Below are positions 1 through 8,807 of a stretch of 35,576 nt of DNA, piece by piece (positions within the stretch are counted from its first letter, which is position 1; each line of letters begins with the position of its first letter). Source of the DNA: Treponema sp. (GTDB lineage: Bacteria > Spirochaetota > Spirochaetia > Treponematales > Breznakiellaceae). The stretch covers positions 1 to 35,576 of the forward strand of contig JAISAE010000053.1 in NCBI GenBank assembly GCA_031266875.1, read 5' to 3'. Position numbers and translations under genes: made by a program. The notes under the pieces are model-generated. The model was not told the origin of the DNA and made no database searches. It saw only the letters and a list, made by a program, of their open reading frames with translations.

Positions 1-212
1 ACACCGGCGTCTCTGACACCGCAGCCTTGAACACCGGCGTCTCTGACACCGCAGCCTTGAACACCGGCGTCTCTGACACCGCAGCCTTGAACACCGGCGT
101 CTCTGACACCGCAGCCTTCACACCGGCGTCTGACACCGCAGCCTTCACACCGCAGCCTTCACACCGCAGCCTTGCAGCCTTGAACGCCGGCGTCTCTGAC
201 ACCGCAGCCTGG
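1..212. repeat. Tandem repeat array A (30-bp unit), runs off the left edge
   Basis: Four 30-bp copies fill positions 1-120, each built as ACACCGGCGTCTCTG followed by ACACCGCAGCCTTGA. The fourth ends in TTCA instead of TTGA. From 121 the array degenerates into shortened units (the second half alone is repeated), and a last near-complete copy lies at about 181-211. The plus strand has a readable frame through it (repeated NTGVSDTAAL), but there is no ribosome-binding site and the frame is a by-product of a 30-bp period. The left end is not in the window. Confidence 0.9.
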
Positions 213-230
213 TAACGCCTCACTGAAAAC

Positions 231-259
231 AAAAAGCCTCCGGCGCAATCGCCGGAGGC
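231..259 (-). terminator. Intrinsic terminator of the 233-residue gene
   Basis: A perfect 10-bp stem (236-245 GCCTCCGGCG with 250-259 CGCCGGAGGC, loop 246-249) is followed on the minus strand by TTTTTGTTTT. It lies 35 bp past the stop codon at 294-296. A second small hairpin (271-276 with 281-286) sits between the stop and the terminator. Confidence 0.85.
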
Positions 260-293
260 TTCTCCGTCCGCCGCCATGTATGGCGGTCTTTAC

Positions 294-995
294 TTACGGC
301 ACTTCCGCGCTGGCCATAGCCCACGGCCCTTTGACCCCGCTTGAAGTCTCCCAATGGGCGCGGTAGTAAGCTGTTTTGCCCACATCCTCCGGCTCGTGGC
401 GCATCTCAAAAGGTTCGGTCATGTTGATATAATCCTTACTCCAGCCCCGATCGCTGTTCAAAATCGGCTCCGGATCGCCCGCGCCCTTGATGTAGACCTG
501 AAACACCGCCAGATGGTAGGGCGCCTTGGCGCGGCGCTGCTTGCCTTCGATATGGTAGTAAAGGACGTGGCTGTGGCTGCCCGGAATAGTGCCGTTGACA
601 ATGCGGTCGATGTCCACCGCGTCGTTCACCGCCGCTACTGTGGTACGCACGCTGTCAATTAAGTGAAAGCCCATAGCCACCACGTCCTCTGATGTGCGGG
701 GGGCGAGGAACAGTCCCCGCTCAAGCATATCGGTTATGGCTGTACAGAGCGCGGTTTTCACCAGATTTTTTGCCTCCGTGTCCTTGGGCAAATGCGCCAT
801 CTTGCAGGCGGCGTAAGCCGGAACCCATGCCGCGTGAGCCGCTTTGAAAGCCGTCCAGCTCGCGGTGGGAATGTCTGTCCAGTCCGCGCCAGCGCCCTCA
901 ACATGGGGTGTCATATAGGTCAACATGCTGTTTACCAGCGCGTCCAGTTCCTCTTCCTTCCTAGGAAGAGCATGACTCGCTATTTTCTTTGCCAA
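294..995 (-). CDS. Conserved hypothetical protein, 233 aa
   Basis: I place the start at TTG 993-995 because a TTTGGAGG ribosome-binding site lies 5-6 bases before it. The protein then begins MAKKIASHALPRKEEELDAL. The reading frame stays open far upstream (to 1502) through a 21-bp repeat array, but nothing supports initiation there. The first 130 residues look alpha-helical. The C-terminal part ends GKTAYYRAHWETSSGVKGPW, a pattern I associate with fibronectin-III-like ends of small unknown proteins in gut Treponema and Bacteroidetes; that link is from memory. No signal peptide or catalytic motif is visible, and the function is unknown. The gene is followed by a strong terminator, so it is probably transcribed alone. 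Confidence 0.7.
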   Translation of the reverse strand: MAKKIASHALPRKEEELDALVNSMLTYMTPHVEGAGADWTDIPTASWTAFKAAHAAWVPAYAACKMAHLPKDTEAKNLVKTALCTAITDMLERGLFLAPRTSEDVVAMGFHLIDSVRTTVAAVNDAVDIDRIVNGTIPGSHSHVLYYHIEGKQRRAKAPYHLAVFQVYIKGAGDPEPILNSDRGWSKDYINMTEPFEMRHEPEDVGKTAYYRAHWETSSGVKGPWAMASAEVP

Positions 996-1113
996 GATAT
1001 ACCTCCAAACAAAAGTATCAAGAATTAACGTCTCTATCATGCACCGGAATCGCCGTTTATGTAAATAACATTCTAAACATACAGGTTTGAAACGAAGGTC
1101 TATTCGTTCAATG

Positions 1114-1470
1114 CGGCTCACAACAGCACTGTCGCGGCTCACAACAGTACTGTCGCGGCTCACAACAACACTGTCGCGGCTCACAACAACACTGTCGCGG
1201 CTCACAACAGTACTGTCGCGGCTCACAACAGTACTGTCGCGGCTCACAACAACACTGTCGCGGCTCACAACAGTACTGTCGCGGCTCACAACAGTACTGT
1301 CGCGGCTCACAACAACACTGTCGCGGCTCACAACAGTACTGTCGCGGCCCACAACAACACTGTCGCGGCTCACAACAACACTGTTGCGGCTCACAACAGT
1401 ACTGTCGCGGCTCACAACAACACTGTTGCGGCTCACAACAGTACTGTTGCGGCCCACAACAACACTGTCG
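1114..1470. repeat. Tandem repeat array B (21-bp unit, 17 copies, no indels)
   Basis: Exactly 17 units of 21 bp (357 bp). The unit is CGGCTCACAAC + AGT or AAC + ACTGTCG. Units with AGT contain the 10-bp palindrome ACAGTACTGT; units with AAC do not. The order of the central triplets is AGC, AGT, AAC, AAC, AGT, AGT, AAC, AGT, AGT, AAC, AGT, AAC, AAC, AGT, AAC, AGT, AAC. Rarer changes (GGCCC for GGCTC, GTTG for GTCG) are concentrated in the right half. Because 21 is a multiple of three, frames on both strands stay open, giving 7-residue repeats that are probably not protein. Confidence 0.95.
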
Positions 1471-1590
1471 CGGCTCTCTTCTATACATAAGCACAGATAC
1501 ACACAGATTGCGCGTTGCGCACGGACACAGATGAACGCCGGTTGTTCTTACCGGTGTTCATAAGCGGTTCCTGTGTTATGCCTGCCTATG

Positions 1591-1619
1591 TTGACATGGA
1601 GATAAAGATAGCTTAGTGT
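1591..1619 (+). promoter_or_regulatory. Possible ackA promoter
   Basis: A perfect -35 TTGACA (1591-1596) is followed after 17 bp by TAGTGT (1614-1619), a weak -10. It lies in the otherwise gene-free stretch 1471-1694. The -10 match is only 3 of 6, so this is tentative. Confidence 0.35.
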
Positions 1620-1694
1620 GCAAGTTATAAGCCCCGGCTTTAGCAGGGTCTTACTGACGAGTGCGTGGATAGAAAACTATAAAAGGAGATTTGT

Positions 1695-3032
1695 ATGGTT
1701 ATTCTGACATTGAACTGCGGATCATCTTCCGCTAAGTATCAGGTGTATGACTGGGACGCGAAGGATGTCCTGGCGGTCGGTATTGTCGAGAAAGTTACAC
1801 TCGGTGGTTCGTTTATTACCCATAAAGTAAAGGGTAAGGCCGAATTTACGACGAAACATGACTGCCCCACTCACACAGACGCGGTTGAACTTATCATCAA
1901 GACCCTCACCGACCCGGAACGCGGGGTTATCAAGAGCATGGACACAATCGGGGCAGTGGGGCATCGTGTTCTACACGGCGGGAATAAGTTTACTAAATCC
2001 GCCATTGTTGATGACGCGGCAATGGCGGCGTTTAACGAGGTGAGAGACCTCGGACCGCTCCACATGGCGGCCAACATCATGGGTATTGAGGCTGCTAAGA
2101 AGGTGCTGCCTAACGTGCCTCACTGCGCGATCATGGATACGGCGTGGCATCAGACCATGCCGCCGGAGTCTTACCTTTACGCGCTTCCGTATGAGTGGTG
2201 TGAGAAGTACGGGGTACGGCGCTATGGGTTTCACGGGACTTCATTTCTGTACACCGCGAAACGCGCCGCTGTGCTTCTGGGCAAAGACCCGTTTAAGACT
2301 AACCTCATCATCGCGCACCTTGGTAACGGCTCTTCGATAAACGCGGTGAAGAACGGCTGTTCTTTTGATACCTCAATGGGCATGACTCCGCTTGAGGGTT
2401 TGATTATGGGAACCCGCTCCGGCGACGCGGACCTAGCTATACCGTTCTACATGATGAGGAAAACCGGCATGAGCGCCGAGGAGCTTGAGTCTGAACTGAA
2501 CAAAAAGTCCGGCCTTATTGGTATCAGCGGCACATTCGCGGACCGTCGAGACATTCAAGACGCGGTGGTGGGGGGCGATTCCCGCGCAACCCTTGCGCAG
2601 GACATGGAAGCCTACCGTGTCCGCAAGTACATCGGCGCGTATATCGCGGCGCTGGGGCGCGTTGACGCGCTCGTGCTGACTGCTGGCGTTGGCGAATTCG
2701 CGTGGTTTGTCAGGCGCAAAGTGCTTGAGGGACTCCAGAACTTCGGCATTGTCTACGATCCAGACAAAAATATGCTTGCCCGAACCCGTAACGCTGAAAC
2801 CATCATCTCCAAAGACTACTCGCGCATCCCGATCTTCATCATTCCCACTGATGAGGAACTGGTTATGACTGAGGACGCCTACGCCCTGATGAAGAAAACC
2901 TACGATGTGCATACCAACTTCACCTATTCTTTCCAGAGCAAGGACTATGTGAACAAAGGACGCGCCGCAGGCCTCAAGGATGAGCTTGCCAAAAACCCAG
3001 AACTTGCCTCCATAGTGGCGGTAGCGAAATAG
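1695..3032 (+). CDS. ackA: Acetate kinase
   Basis: AckA converts acetyl phosphate and ADP to acetate and ATP in the cytoplasm, the energy-yielding last step of acetate fermentation. ATG 1695 is preceded by AAAAGGAG. Family motifs are all present: [11 protein letters not shown] at the N-terminus, GHRVLHGG with R91, MDTAWH with D148, FHGTS with H180, IAHLGNGSS with H208, GTRSGDAD with R241, and GVGE near the C-terminus. Numbering matches the archaeal reference enzyme as I remember it. One conserved position differs: the usual second His of HGTSH is Phe184 (HGTSF). At 445 aa it is about 40 residues longer than typical enzymes, by a lysine-rich C-terminal tail. No phosphotransacetylase gene is next to it. 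The next gene, a PfkB kinase, is 36 bp downstream and could be cotranscribed. Confidence 0.95.
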   Translation: MVILTLNCGSSSAKYQVYDWDAKDVLAVGIVEKVTLGGSFITHKVKGKAEFTTKHDCPTHTDAVELIIKTLTDPERGVIKSMDTIGAVGHRVLHGGNKFTKSAIVDDAAMAAFNEVRDLGPLHMAANIMGIEAAKKVLPNVPHCAIMDTAWHQTMPPESYLYALPYEWCEKYGVRRYGFHGTSFLYTAKRAAVLLGKDPFKTNLIIAHLGNGSSINAVKNGCSFDTSMGMTPLEGLIMGTRSGDADLAIPFYMMRKTGMSAEELESELNKKSGLIGISGTFADRRDIQDAVVGGDSRATLAQDMEAYRVRKYIGAYIAALGRVDALVLTAGVGEFAWFVRRKVLEGLQNFGIVYDPDKNMLARTRNAETIISKDYSRIPIFIIPTDEELVMTEDAYALMKKTYDVHTNFTYSFQSKDYVNKGRAAGLKDELAKNPELASIVAVAK

Positions 3033-3038
3033 GAAAGA

Positions 3039-3060
3039 TAAGGCGGCGCTTGCCGCCTTA
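3039..3060 (+). promoter_or_regulatory. Intergenic hairpin between ackA and the PfkB kinase
   Basis: A perfect stem-loop (3039-3047 TAAGGCGGC with 3052-3060, loop GCTT) ends 8 bases before the next start codon. It lacks a T-tract in either direction, so it is not a normal terminator. It occupies the place where a ribosome-binding site would be expected and could control translation or mRNA stability. Confidence 0.5.
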
Positions 3061-3068
3061 AAAACAAC

Positions 3069-4163
3069 ATGAAATTAGACATGCTGTGTATTGGCAATGC
3101 CATCATTGATGTGTTTGCCCTGCTTGATCGGGATATGCTTGATAGTATTGGCCTTAGCAAGCCGGTTCAGCATATTGAACATGACAAAATCGTCGAGATT
3201 CTGTCGCTCTTACCAGAATTCACCACAAGCGCCGGCGGTGGCGCAGCCAATGTAGCGAAGATCGCGGCAATGCTGGGGCTGGACACCGGCTTTGTTGGCG
3301 CCATCGGCTCTGTCAGAAACGCGCCGGATCACTTTGCCGCGCTCTTTGAGCAGGAAGAACGTGATGCCGGGGTGAATACCTTCCTTGCCCAGAAAGACGC
3401 GCCGACCGGCATCTGCCTTATTCTGCAAGGCTCGGAGGGTGAGACCCATATCGCGGCCAGTCCCGCTGCCGCAAGCCTCTTAAGCGCAGACGATATCCTG
3501 AAAGAAACGGTTCAAGCAGCGAAAGTCATTGTCATTGACGGCTATATTCTGGAGCGGGAAGCTCTGGTGCGCCATATCATGCAGCTTGCCGCCGAGTGCG
3601 GCACTGTGGTTGCGCTCGATCTGGGTTCTGTCTCCATAGCCGCGCAGCAGGCTGGAAACATAGCCGCCTACTGTAGCAACTATCCGCTGCTCCTGTTTAT
3701 GAACGAAGAAGAGTCCGGGGCGTTTTACCATGCACTGAACCCCATTGATACTAACGAAGAAAGTGAAATTGAAGAAGAAAGCGCTTTCTTTGAGAAAAAG
3801 GATATGCTTAACCCGCAGCTCTACGATTTCTTTAAAAAGCAGACGGCGCATGACCTCTTTCCCGTTATTGCCATCAAACTTGGCCCCAAGGGTGCGCTTG
3901 TTTTCGCCAATGGCGCGGTCTATCGTGAGGAAGCCCTTGCCGTGATCCCGCTTGAAACCACCGGCGCGGGCGATACCTTTTGCGCGGCGTTTCTCGCAGC
4001 TTGGATTCGCGGCAAGTCCCTTGCCGAGTGTATCAGCCTGGGAAACAAGGTTGCCTCACAGGTGCTTGATGTACCCGGCACTCACATTGACCGGCAAAAG
4101 CTGTTCCAGTTTGCCAAAACACTCAGCGGCGCAAAAGGACACGCTAGTTCAGCACTACTTTAG
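3069..4163 (+). CDS. PfkB-family carbohydrate/nucleoside kinase
   Basis: A ribokinase-superfamily kinase of 364 aa, which transfers ATP phosphate to a sugar or nucleoside hydroxyl. The start MKLDMLCIGNAIIDVF is typical of the family. The glycine-rich substrate-binding stretch is SAGGGAANVAKIAAMLG, and the C-terminal signature is ETTGAGDTFCAAFLAAW with the catalytic base D302 and the GAGD anion hole. An acidic insert (residues about 225-250, ESEIEEESAFF) replaces the shorter loop of common ribokinases. The exact substrate cannot be read from the sequence; adenosine kinase-like and fructokinase-like members look alike. No clear ribosome-binding site precedes the ATG; a hairpin lies there. Its last 20 bp overlap the end of the convergent DJ-1 gene. 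Confidence 0.85.
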   Translation: MKLDMLCIGNAIIDVFALLDRDMLDSIGLSKPVQHIEHDKIVEILSLLPEFTTSAGGGAANVAKIAAMLGLDTGFVGAIGSVRNAPDHFAALFEQEERDAGVNTFLAQKDAPTGICLILQGSEGETHIAASPAAASLLSADDILKETVQAAKVIVIDGYILEREALVRHIMQLAAECGTVVALDLGSVSIAAQQAGNIAAYCSNYPLLLFMNEEESGAFYHALNPIDTNEESEIEEESAFFEKKDMLNPQLYDFFKKQTAHDLFPVIAIKLGPKGALVFANGAVYREEALAVIPLETTGAGDTFCAAFLAAWIRGKSLAECISLGNKVASQVLDVPGTHIDRQKLFQFAKTLSGAKGHASSALL

Positions 4164-4719
4164 CGGCTATGGCCTTCGCGGTTTCCTCGTCCACGAGCTT
4201 CTCGATAATAGCGATGGCCCAGTCCGCTGCTGTTCCCGCGCCCCGACTGGTGATAAGGTTCCCATCAATAACGACCCGTTCCTTTGACCATATTGCGTCT
4301 TCAACTTCTGCTTCCATACCCGGATAGCAGGTAAAGCGCCGTCCCTTGAGTAAGCCTAGGGGGAACAGAACCAATGCTGGCGACGCGCAGATGGCGCAAA
4401 CCAGCTTGCCCGCTGACGCCATATCCCGCAACAGGGCGCTCACTGCCTCTGACGCGGCCAGATTCGGCGCTCCGGGTATACCGCCCGGCAGCAGCACCGC
4501 GTCCCAATCCACTGCCTTGAGCGGTTCCTGCGCCGCGAGGCTTGTGTCCGCCTGTACCACTATGCCGTGCGACCCTTTCACCATTTGCCCGCCAAGAGCA
4601 GATACGCCAACAGTACATGTCGTTACCTCAATACCTGCCCGTCTGAGGTAGTCTATGGGTGTGATAGCCTCCACTTCCTCAAAGCCATCCGCCAGAAAAA
4701 CCAGTGCATGTTTTGCCAT
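4144..4719 (-). CDS. DJ-1/PfpI family protein
   Basis: A 191-residue protein of the DJ-1/ThiJ/PfpI superfamily. ATG 4717-4719 is chosen over the upstream ATG at 4791 because AAGGAGC lies 5-8 bases ahead and the product then starts MAKHALVFLADGFEEVEA, as in the family. The nucleophile elbow is AICASPALVL with Cys111, and the conserved acidic partner is probably Glu17. Family members act as deglycases, chaperones or redox sensors; which applies here is unknown. The gene ends inside the end of the convergent kinase gene (20-bp overlap), with no separate terminator visible. It is likely a single-gene transcript. Confidence 0.9.
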   Translation of the reverse strand: MAKHALVFLADGFEEVEAITPIDYLRRAGIEVTTCTVGVSALGGQMVKGSHGIVVQADTSLAAQEPLKAVDWDAVLLPGGIPGAPNLAASEAVSALLRDMASAGKLVCAICASPALVLFPLGLLKGRRFTCYPGMEAEVEDAIWSKERVVIDGNLITSRGAGTAADWAIAIIEKLVDEETAKAIAAKVVLN

Positions 4720-4893
4720 AAAACGCTCCTTATACCGCGCCATTTTCCGGCGCATTTTTCTTATACTAGCCGTACCTGTGGAGATAGGCAAGAGAAAAGG
4801 CCAGCGTTTCTAAAGTGAGTGGTTTACGACGGTCGCTCTGTAAAAACTTCGCGTTACGGCAGGCTCAGGCTGCGGTTTTGCAGCATATTTCAA

Positions 4894-6705
4894 TCAGTTT
4901 ATCCTTGATATATTCGGGTCTTCGGGCGCTATATTATTACGAATACCGGCTGTTGTTTCCAGTATCAATCTCGCGCCCTGCTCTTCTCTTACACCGCCGC
5001 CATGCTGCGCCTGATTACCAGAGATTTCCGCGTTACCTTGCAAGGCCACCCTATTATTCCCGCCTATAAACAGTCCGCCGCCTCTCATTGCTGCGGAATT
5101 GTTGGTAATTCTGGCAGACTCCCGTAACAAAACAGTGCTTCCATTGCCATCTTCAATAGATTCAAGCTCCACGCCGCCGCCGTTTGTGGTAGCTCTGTTA
5201 CCTGAAATCTCCGAGTTACCTTCCATAATGAGTGCGCCTTTGTAAAAATACGCCCCGCCTGCGGCGATTTCGGATCTGTTACCTTGGATTATCGCGCTGT
5301 CCCGCATGGTAACGCTGCTTCTCAAGGCAAAGAGACCTCCACCTGATGCGAATGTTCTATTGCCGGAAACCTCCGCGCTATTCTGCATGATAAAGTAAGC
5401 ATCCTGCATAAAAACACCGCCGCCCCGCCCATACTCGCTAAGGCCCTGTATGACGCGGTTGCCGGTGATTGTCGCAATATTCTTCATGATAAGCGTACCG
5501 CTTTCCCAGATAAAGACACCGCCTCCCGCGTTGGCTATGTTGCCGGTGATTGTCGCGTTTCCTTCCATAACAAGCGTGGTGTTCTGACCGTGTATGTTCA
5601 CGCCGCCGCCGTTTGCTCCGGCGTTACCAGAGACACGCGCACCGGTTCCCAGCGTAAGAAACGCGCCGTTGTCTATGCGAATTCCGCCCGTACTACCGCC
5701 GGTAATCTCGATATGCTCAAGCCGGAGCTTAGTAGACCCCTTCACCTGAAGAACGAGGCCAGAGGAGACCGCGATAGAGGCTTTTTCCGTCTCAGTCGCG
5801 TTGAGCTTACCTGTTATAAGGAGTTCCCCGCTGATGTTGGGCAGGATAAAACCGCCTTCCACCCTGCCGACGACTGTGATCCTTCTTACTGCGCCTGTTG
5901 CCGCAGCTTCAATCGCTTTCGGGAGTGTTCTGAAAGGAGCGTCCTCTGAAAGGCCATTGTTGGCGTCATTCCCTTGCGCGGATACATAGTACATCGACTT
6001 GGATCTTCCCGGAAGTATTGGCCCCTGGCTTCTCCTCGCCGTAACTGAGCTTGCCACCTCCCCAGCTGCCGTAACATCGCTTACGGAATTTGATGGAGCG
6101 CCAAAAGCTGCGCTGCCGAAGCGTTGCGCTATTTCGTTGTAGGATTCGAGGCTAAGCTTGTCGGCGTCAATAAACGCGCCGGGGGCCACGTTCTTTACGC
6201 TGTCAGGCACTGAATAGTCCCCGATGTTGCCTGATGGATAGTACAGGAGCGTTGTTCCAGCTTTATCGAACAGCACTCCTTGGAAGTCGTGGTATTGCTG
6301 GTTTCGCGGATCAACCTCAATAGCGGTGAGGCTTGAACAGCCGTTAAACGCGCCTGCGCCGATACTTGTTACTGTGGCGGGAATGAAGAGCGAAGCAAGG
6401 GCTGAACAGCCGTTAAACGCGCTGCTTTCAATGGTCGTAACGCCGAAAGGCAGGGTAACGCGAGTAAGGCTTGTCAGGGATTGAAACGCGCCGCCCTCAA
6501 CAGCGCGTACTGGAACATCGTTTATCCGCGCTGGAATGGTGATATCATTCGCCATGCCGGTGTAAGCGATGACGCTTATTGTTCGTGTGTTTCCCGTTTC
6601 GTTCAGCCTTACTCTGAAATCGGGCAGGTTCTGCCCGAGTACTGTAAAACATAGCGTGGTGAACAAAAAAAGAGCTACCCCGATTGTTTTCGTTTTCATC
6701 GTCAT
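4894..6705 (-). CDS. Secreted BspA-like LRR / polymorphic beta-helix surface protein
   Basis: 603 aa. A signal peptide covers residues 1-24 (hydrophobic VALFLFTTLCF, then LGQ). Residues about 30-195 are BspA-type (LRR_5) leucine-rich repeats, for example SLTSLTRVTLPFGVTTI and AFNGCSALASLFIPATV. A linker leads to YYVSAQGNDANNGLSEDAPF (about 240-260), a motif often seen at the start of parallel beta-helix proteins. From about 310 to the end there are repeats of the form SGN-x(3-5)-GGGV, as in polymorphic outer-membrane proteins. It is probably surface-exposed and may bind host or polysaccharide, by family analogy. ATG 6705 follows AGGAGGG by 4 bases. An in-frame ATG two codons later is less well placed. 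No Cys lipobox or autotransporter barrel is seen. Confidence 0.8.
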   Translation of the reverse strand: MTMKTKTIGVALFLFTTLCFTVLGQNLPDFRVRLNETGNTRTISVIAYTGMANDITIPARINDVPVRAVEGGAFQSLTSLTRVTLPFGVTTIESSAFNGCSALASLFIPATVTSIGAGAFNGCSSLTAIEVDPRNQQYHDFQGVLFDKAGTTLLYYPSGNIGDYSVPDSVKNVAPGAFIDADKLSLESYNEIAQRFGSAAFGAPSNSVSDVTAAGEVASSVTARRSQGPILPGRSKSMYYVSAQGNDANNGLSEDAPFRTLPKAIEAAATGAVRRITVVGRVEGGFILPNISGELLITGKLNATETEKASIAVSSGLVLQVKGSTKLRLEHIEITGGSTGGIRIDNGAFLTLGTGARVSGNAGANGGGVNIHGQNTTLVMEGNATITGNIANAGGGVFIWESGTLIMKNIATITGNRVIQGLSEYGRGGGVFMQDAYFIMQNSAEVSGNRTFASGGGLFALRSSVTMRDSAIIQGNRSEIAAGGAYFYKGALIMEGNSEISGNRATTNGGGVELESIEDGNGSTVLLRESARITNNSAAMRGGGLFIGGNNRVALQGNAEISGNQAQHGGGVREEQGARLILETTAGIRNNIAPEDPNISRIN

Positions 6706-6765
6706 AAAACCCTCCTGATATACTTTCTATCGTAATCAGATATGTTGAGGAAAGCAAGGCCGATA

Positions 6766-8805
6766 TCAGGCCTGCTTTTTACGCTCCCGCTGTTCTTTCA
6801 AGACCTGTTTGAAGATGAGATCGGCGTTGATCTTTTCGTCAACCCCGAACTGTGGCAGGTTTCCCTCACCATTCACGCTACGGAACAAGGGTCCCATGTC
6901 TGGGAGATAGGCCCAGCTATCCTCGCAATTGAGAATGTGATCCAGCACTGAAACTACCATAAGGGAAAAAGATATGAGCGTAGCGTTGGTTCGCCGCTTG
7001 GGTCCCAGGAGCATGTTAAACCGCTTGGAGATAGGATTGCTCACCTGAAATGTGTAGGCGTCCCATGGATTATTGATACCTTCGCAGTGGGTCAGTGCCT
7101 CCGCGCCTCCATTCTTGTTTGCTGTCTCAATGTTGGCGACTACTATACTGAGCAGTTTCCGCAGCCGGCGCACCTCTGAGTATACGGGGTTGATGTTGTT
7201 TTTTGGAATAGGTGGCGAAGAAAAGGTATCAAAGTGGTAATAGGGGAAGAAGTATAGCTTACGTAACCATTGAAGCTCGTTATACAGACGTTTGGTGTAG
7301 GCTGAGGTTCGGTCTGAACCTTCCAGAAGCCGGCAATATTCGGTTATGCGTGACAGGTATTCCTTTTCAAAAGCAATCTCATGATTTGGCCAGTTGTTGA
7401 TAATGGCGCCCAGCATCTCATCAAGACGGCCACCGTTCTGCGGTAGAGCAAGAGGGCTGAAGGACACGTAGCGCAGGCCAAAAAACAGTTCCTGCACGAT
7501 GCGCATAAGCATGAGTACCTGTTGCAGGGCATCGGTTGGGGCGATGAGTTCGTAATCCTTCTTCAGATTGAAGACATCCCTAAAATAAGGGTAGAGATCG
7601 GGGTAGGTGTCAAGTTTGTCCCAGCCGGCATGAGGGAAGAGTGATTCCATGGTACGGAGGCTTTGGTCAAAGGTTTTTTGTTCCGCGTCAACTGCGGCCT
7701 GCTTTTGCCGCGACTTTTCATCGCTATCCGCCGCACCCTCTGCTGTATTGTCCGCCACTTCAGTCTCGTCATCTTCGGCTTTTTCTTCTTTCTGTGCTGA
7801 CGCAGGATTGATTCGCTCATCTTCTGTAGTGTTGAGAAAGGCCAGAAAACGGTTTCTCCGCTCTGTAAAGAAGCGTTCATAAGGAACAAAGGTACTGGAA
7901 AGCAGTTTCATCAGGAGTGGGTAGAGCAGGTAACGAATATTCTCCCGTATCGAGATAAAGGCGTCCATCGCGGTTTCGATCAGCTCCTCATACTTTTTCT
8001 GCGCATTAATCGGGTCTTCGATAAACAGCAGACGGTAGAGCAGTTTATACGATTCTCTGATATGGGCCTCAGTATTCAGGCGCTCCAGGATGAAGATAGG
8101 TTTATACACCGCTCGCAGAATATCGCTAAACTCGCTGAGCTTGACGCCCTGCGGTTTGGTCTGCATTCGGGATAGGTCTCCAGAAATCCGCTCAATGTTC
8201 CAATACCTTATGGTATCAAGGACGGAAAACACAAAGATCGACGTTCTTTTCAACTTATCATTCAGGTCCCGATTGTTTCGGGGGAATATGGCCCGCGTCG
8301 AATTTACCAGTAACTCAATCTTTTTATAGTACATGGCCATGCGTCGGGTTATAAAGGCTGGGTTTACATAATCAGCTGGACGGGTGAAGAAGGAGAGTGT
8401 CGCAAATATGACCTGAGCGAAGGATTTGACTTCAAATTCCCCCTCAGCCGCGTACCGGTCCATTTTGAGCCGCTCAAAGTAGCTGGCCTTAACCGGAACC
8501 TTGGGATCATCGTCTGTCTGGCTTGCCTGTTTTTTCGCGGTCGCGGTCTTTTTCTGGGGGGCGCTTTTTTCACTTCGCGCTTTTCCTATAGTTTGGGGAG
8601 AAGCCTTTGTGTCAGAACGCTTTCGTCTGACAATAGGGGCCGCTTTGCCTGGACCTGGATCGGGTGGAGATACAGAGCGTTCCACGCCCACATCCCCGCC
8701 CAGCATTTCAGCCATGCGTTTGGCCTCATCTTTATCAATCACGCCCAGTTTGTTGCGAACCCGATCAAGCTCGCCAGGTTCATATACTGTTTTTTCTTTC
8801 GCCAT
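6766..8805 (-). CDS. Conserved spirochaetal-type hypothetical protein, 679 aa
   Basis: I do not recognise a named family. The N-terminal 30 residues are charged (MAKEKTVYEPGELDRVRNKL). Residues about 55-110 form a Lys/Ala/Pro-rich disordered linker, and a second acidic and Gln-rich low-complexity stretch lies at about 325-375. The rest is helical and rich in Arg, Tyr and Phe. No signal peptide, clear membrane helix or catalytic motif is visible, so a cytoplasmic structural or adaptor role is possible but unproven. The start lies 2 bp after the stop of the DUF2804 gene upstream, with no strong ribosome-binding site, so translation is probably coupled to that gene. Confidence 0.75.
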   Translation of the reverse strand: MAKEKTVYEPGELDRVRNKLGVIDKDEAKRMAEMLGGDVGVERSVSPPDPGPGKAAPIVRRKRSDTKASPQTIGKARSEKSAPQKKTATAKKQASQTDDDPKVPVKASYFERLKMDRYAAEGEFEVKSFAQVIFATLSFFTRPADYVNPAFITRRMAMYYKKIELLVNSTRAIFPRNNRDLNDKLKRTSIFVFSVLDTIRYWNIERISGDLSRMQTKPQGVKLSEFSDILRAVYKPIFILERLNTEAHIRESYKLLYRLLFIEDPINAQKKYEELIETAMDAFISIRENIRYLLYPLLMKLLSSTFVPYERFFTERRNRFLAFLNTTEDERINPASAQKEEKAEDDETEVADNTAEGAADSDEKSRQKQAAVDAEQKTFDQSLRTMESLFPHAGWDKLDTYPDLYPYFRDVFNLKKDYELIAPTDALQQVLMLMRIVQELFFGLRYVSFSPLALPQNGGRLDEMLGAIINNWPNHEIAFEKEYLSRITEYCRLLEGSDRTSAYTKRLYNELQWLRKLYFFPYYHFDTFSSPPIPKNNINPVYSEVRRLRKLLSIVVANIETANKNGGAEALTHCEGINNPWDAYTFQVSNPISKRFNMLLGPKRRTNATLISFSLMVVSVLDHILNCEDSWAYLPDMGPLFRSVNGEGNLPQFGVDEKINADLIFKQVLKEQRERKKQA

Positions 8806-8807
8806 GC

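Noticed and set aside
1087-1563. Plus-strand frame through array B (LTTVLSR repeats)
   Set aside because: No start signals; a product of the 21-bp period.
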